This document shows, piece after piece, positions 63,862 through 64,000 of a stretch of DNA of 64,000 nt. The notes below the pieces were generated by a model. That model saw nothing but the letters and a program-made list of their open reading frames with translations, did not search any database and was not told the DNA's origin. The DNA comes from CAIUMH01 sp963758555 (GTDB lineage: Bacteria > Actinomycetota > Acidimicrobiia > Acidimicrobiales > RAAP-2). Within the stretch, counting starts at the first letter, position 1, and each line of letters starts with the position of its first letter. The DNA lies in contig CAVWVW010000003.1 in the NCBI GenBank assembly GCA_963758555.1, forward strand, positions 186,001-250,000. The letters are read 5' to 3'. The position numbers and the translations under genes are program-made.

Positions 63862-64000
63862 TCGCCGACCGCATGCTCTGGCCTGGTGGCTCTGGGGCAT
63901 CGGATTAGCCACCGCCGCGCTTCGGACGACCAACCCGATCTTGCTGGTGGGACTTGGCACGATCGCGCTGCTGGTGGGGTGGGCGTGTCGATCGCCTGCG
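63851..64000 (+). CDS. Probable ECF transporter T component, N-terminal part
   Basis: GTG 63851 overlaps the preceding stop by eleven bases and runs to the window end (50 residues). An Arg-rich start is followed by two hydrophobic segments (LAWWLWGIGLATAALRTTN and ILLVGLGTIALLVGWACR), the N-terminal pattern of EcfT/CbiQ proteins (TNPILLV resembles the conserved ...NPLLLL loop). In an ECF importer it would link the S component to the ATPases. The rest lies beyond the window. Confidence 0.6.
   Translation, partial: MRRDRRPHALAWWLWGIGLATAALRTTNPILLVGLGTIALLVGWACRSPA

Overview
The window is a GC-rich, gene-dense stretch of chromosome from an actinobacterium. Several features resemble Actinobacteria: a Rho factor with a long Arg/Asn/Gln-rich insertion, an ATP synthase stalk with two b-type subunits and a duplicated delta region as in mycobacteria, two mycothiol-type LmbE deacetylases, an LLM-type F420/FMN oxidoreductase, and an A-type haem-copper oxidase cluster with ctaB and ctaG. 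The overall style fits the class Acidimicrobiia, but that placement is an inference from gene content. No phage, IS element, rRNA operon or CRISPR array is visible.

Layout. 1-10.4 kb: end of thrC, a YfhO-type membrane protein, then rho-rpmE-prfA-prmC-tsaC-rpiB-glyA and a wecA/tagO-like transferase. 10.5-18.7 kb: the F1Fo ATP synthase operon (atpZ, atpI, atpB, E, F, second b, delta in two pieces, A, G, D, C), closed by a strong hairpin facing glpX. 18.8-27.1 kb: glpX, murA, meaB, galT, a PiT phosphate transporter with a Pho-box-like upstream repeat, a frameshifted ABC ATPase, a frameshifted GlpR-like membrane protein and tRNA-Ala(CGC). 27.2-37.4 kb: the respiratory oxidase region (SCO1 fusion, ctaG, cupredoxin-like protein, coxB, coxA, coxC, ctaB). 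37.4-46.2 kb: ClC channel, ferredoxin, class III CoA-transferase, an unassigned structured RNA locus, CDF metal transporter, nucleotidyltransferase, fabH, thioesterase, a broken threonine aldolase and an LLM oxidoreductase. 46.3-49.4 kb: a probable magnesium module (soluble PRC/MgtE-N/CBS protein plus an NRAMP-related transporter with a structured leader). 49.4-55.1 kb: two LmbE deacetylases, ahcY, an alpha/beta hydrolase and ychF. 55.2-60.9 kb: a redox module (Thr-rich exported proteins, ferric-reductase-like haem protein, NuoF-like flavoprotein, ferredoxin) with its own two-component system. 60.9-64 kb: a FAH-family enzyme and a cobalamin-riboswitch operon.

The most interesting region is the right edge. 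A cobalamin riboswitch, ending in a hairpin that buries the ribosome binding site, precedes a lipoprotein with alpha/alpha-barrel repeats, a membrane-tethered DUF4430-type protein and the start of a probable ECF transporter T component. The alpha/alpha barrel and DUF4430 are the two halves of animal transcobalamin, so this looks like a bacterial transcobalamin split into two surface proteins feeding a B12 importer. The second strong candidate is a roughly 320-nt RNA between 40.70 and 41.02 kb. It has its own promoter-like elements, a closing stem and several UUCG/GNRA hairpins, and I cannot assign it to a family.

Caution: seven otherwise conserved genes are interrupted by single-step frame changes, ten in all. 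Most are resolved by removing one base. They may be sequence errors rather than real decay.
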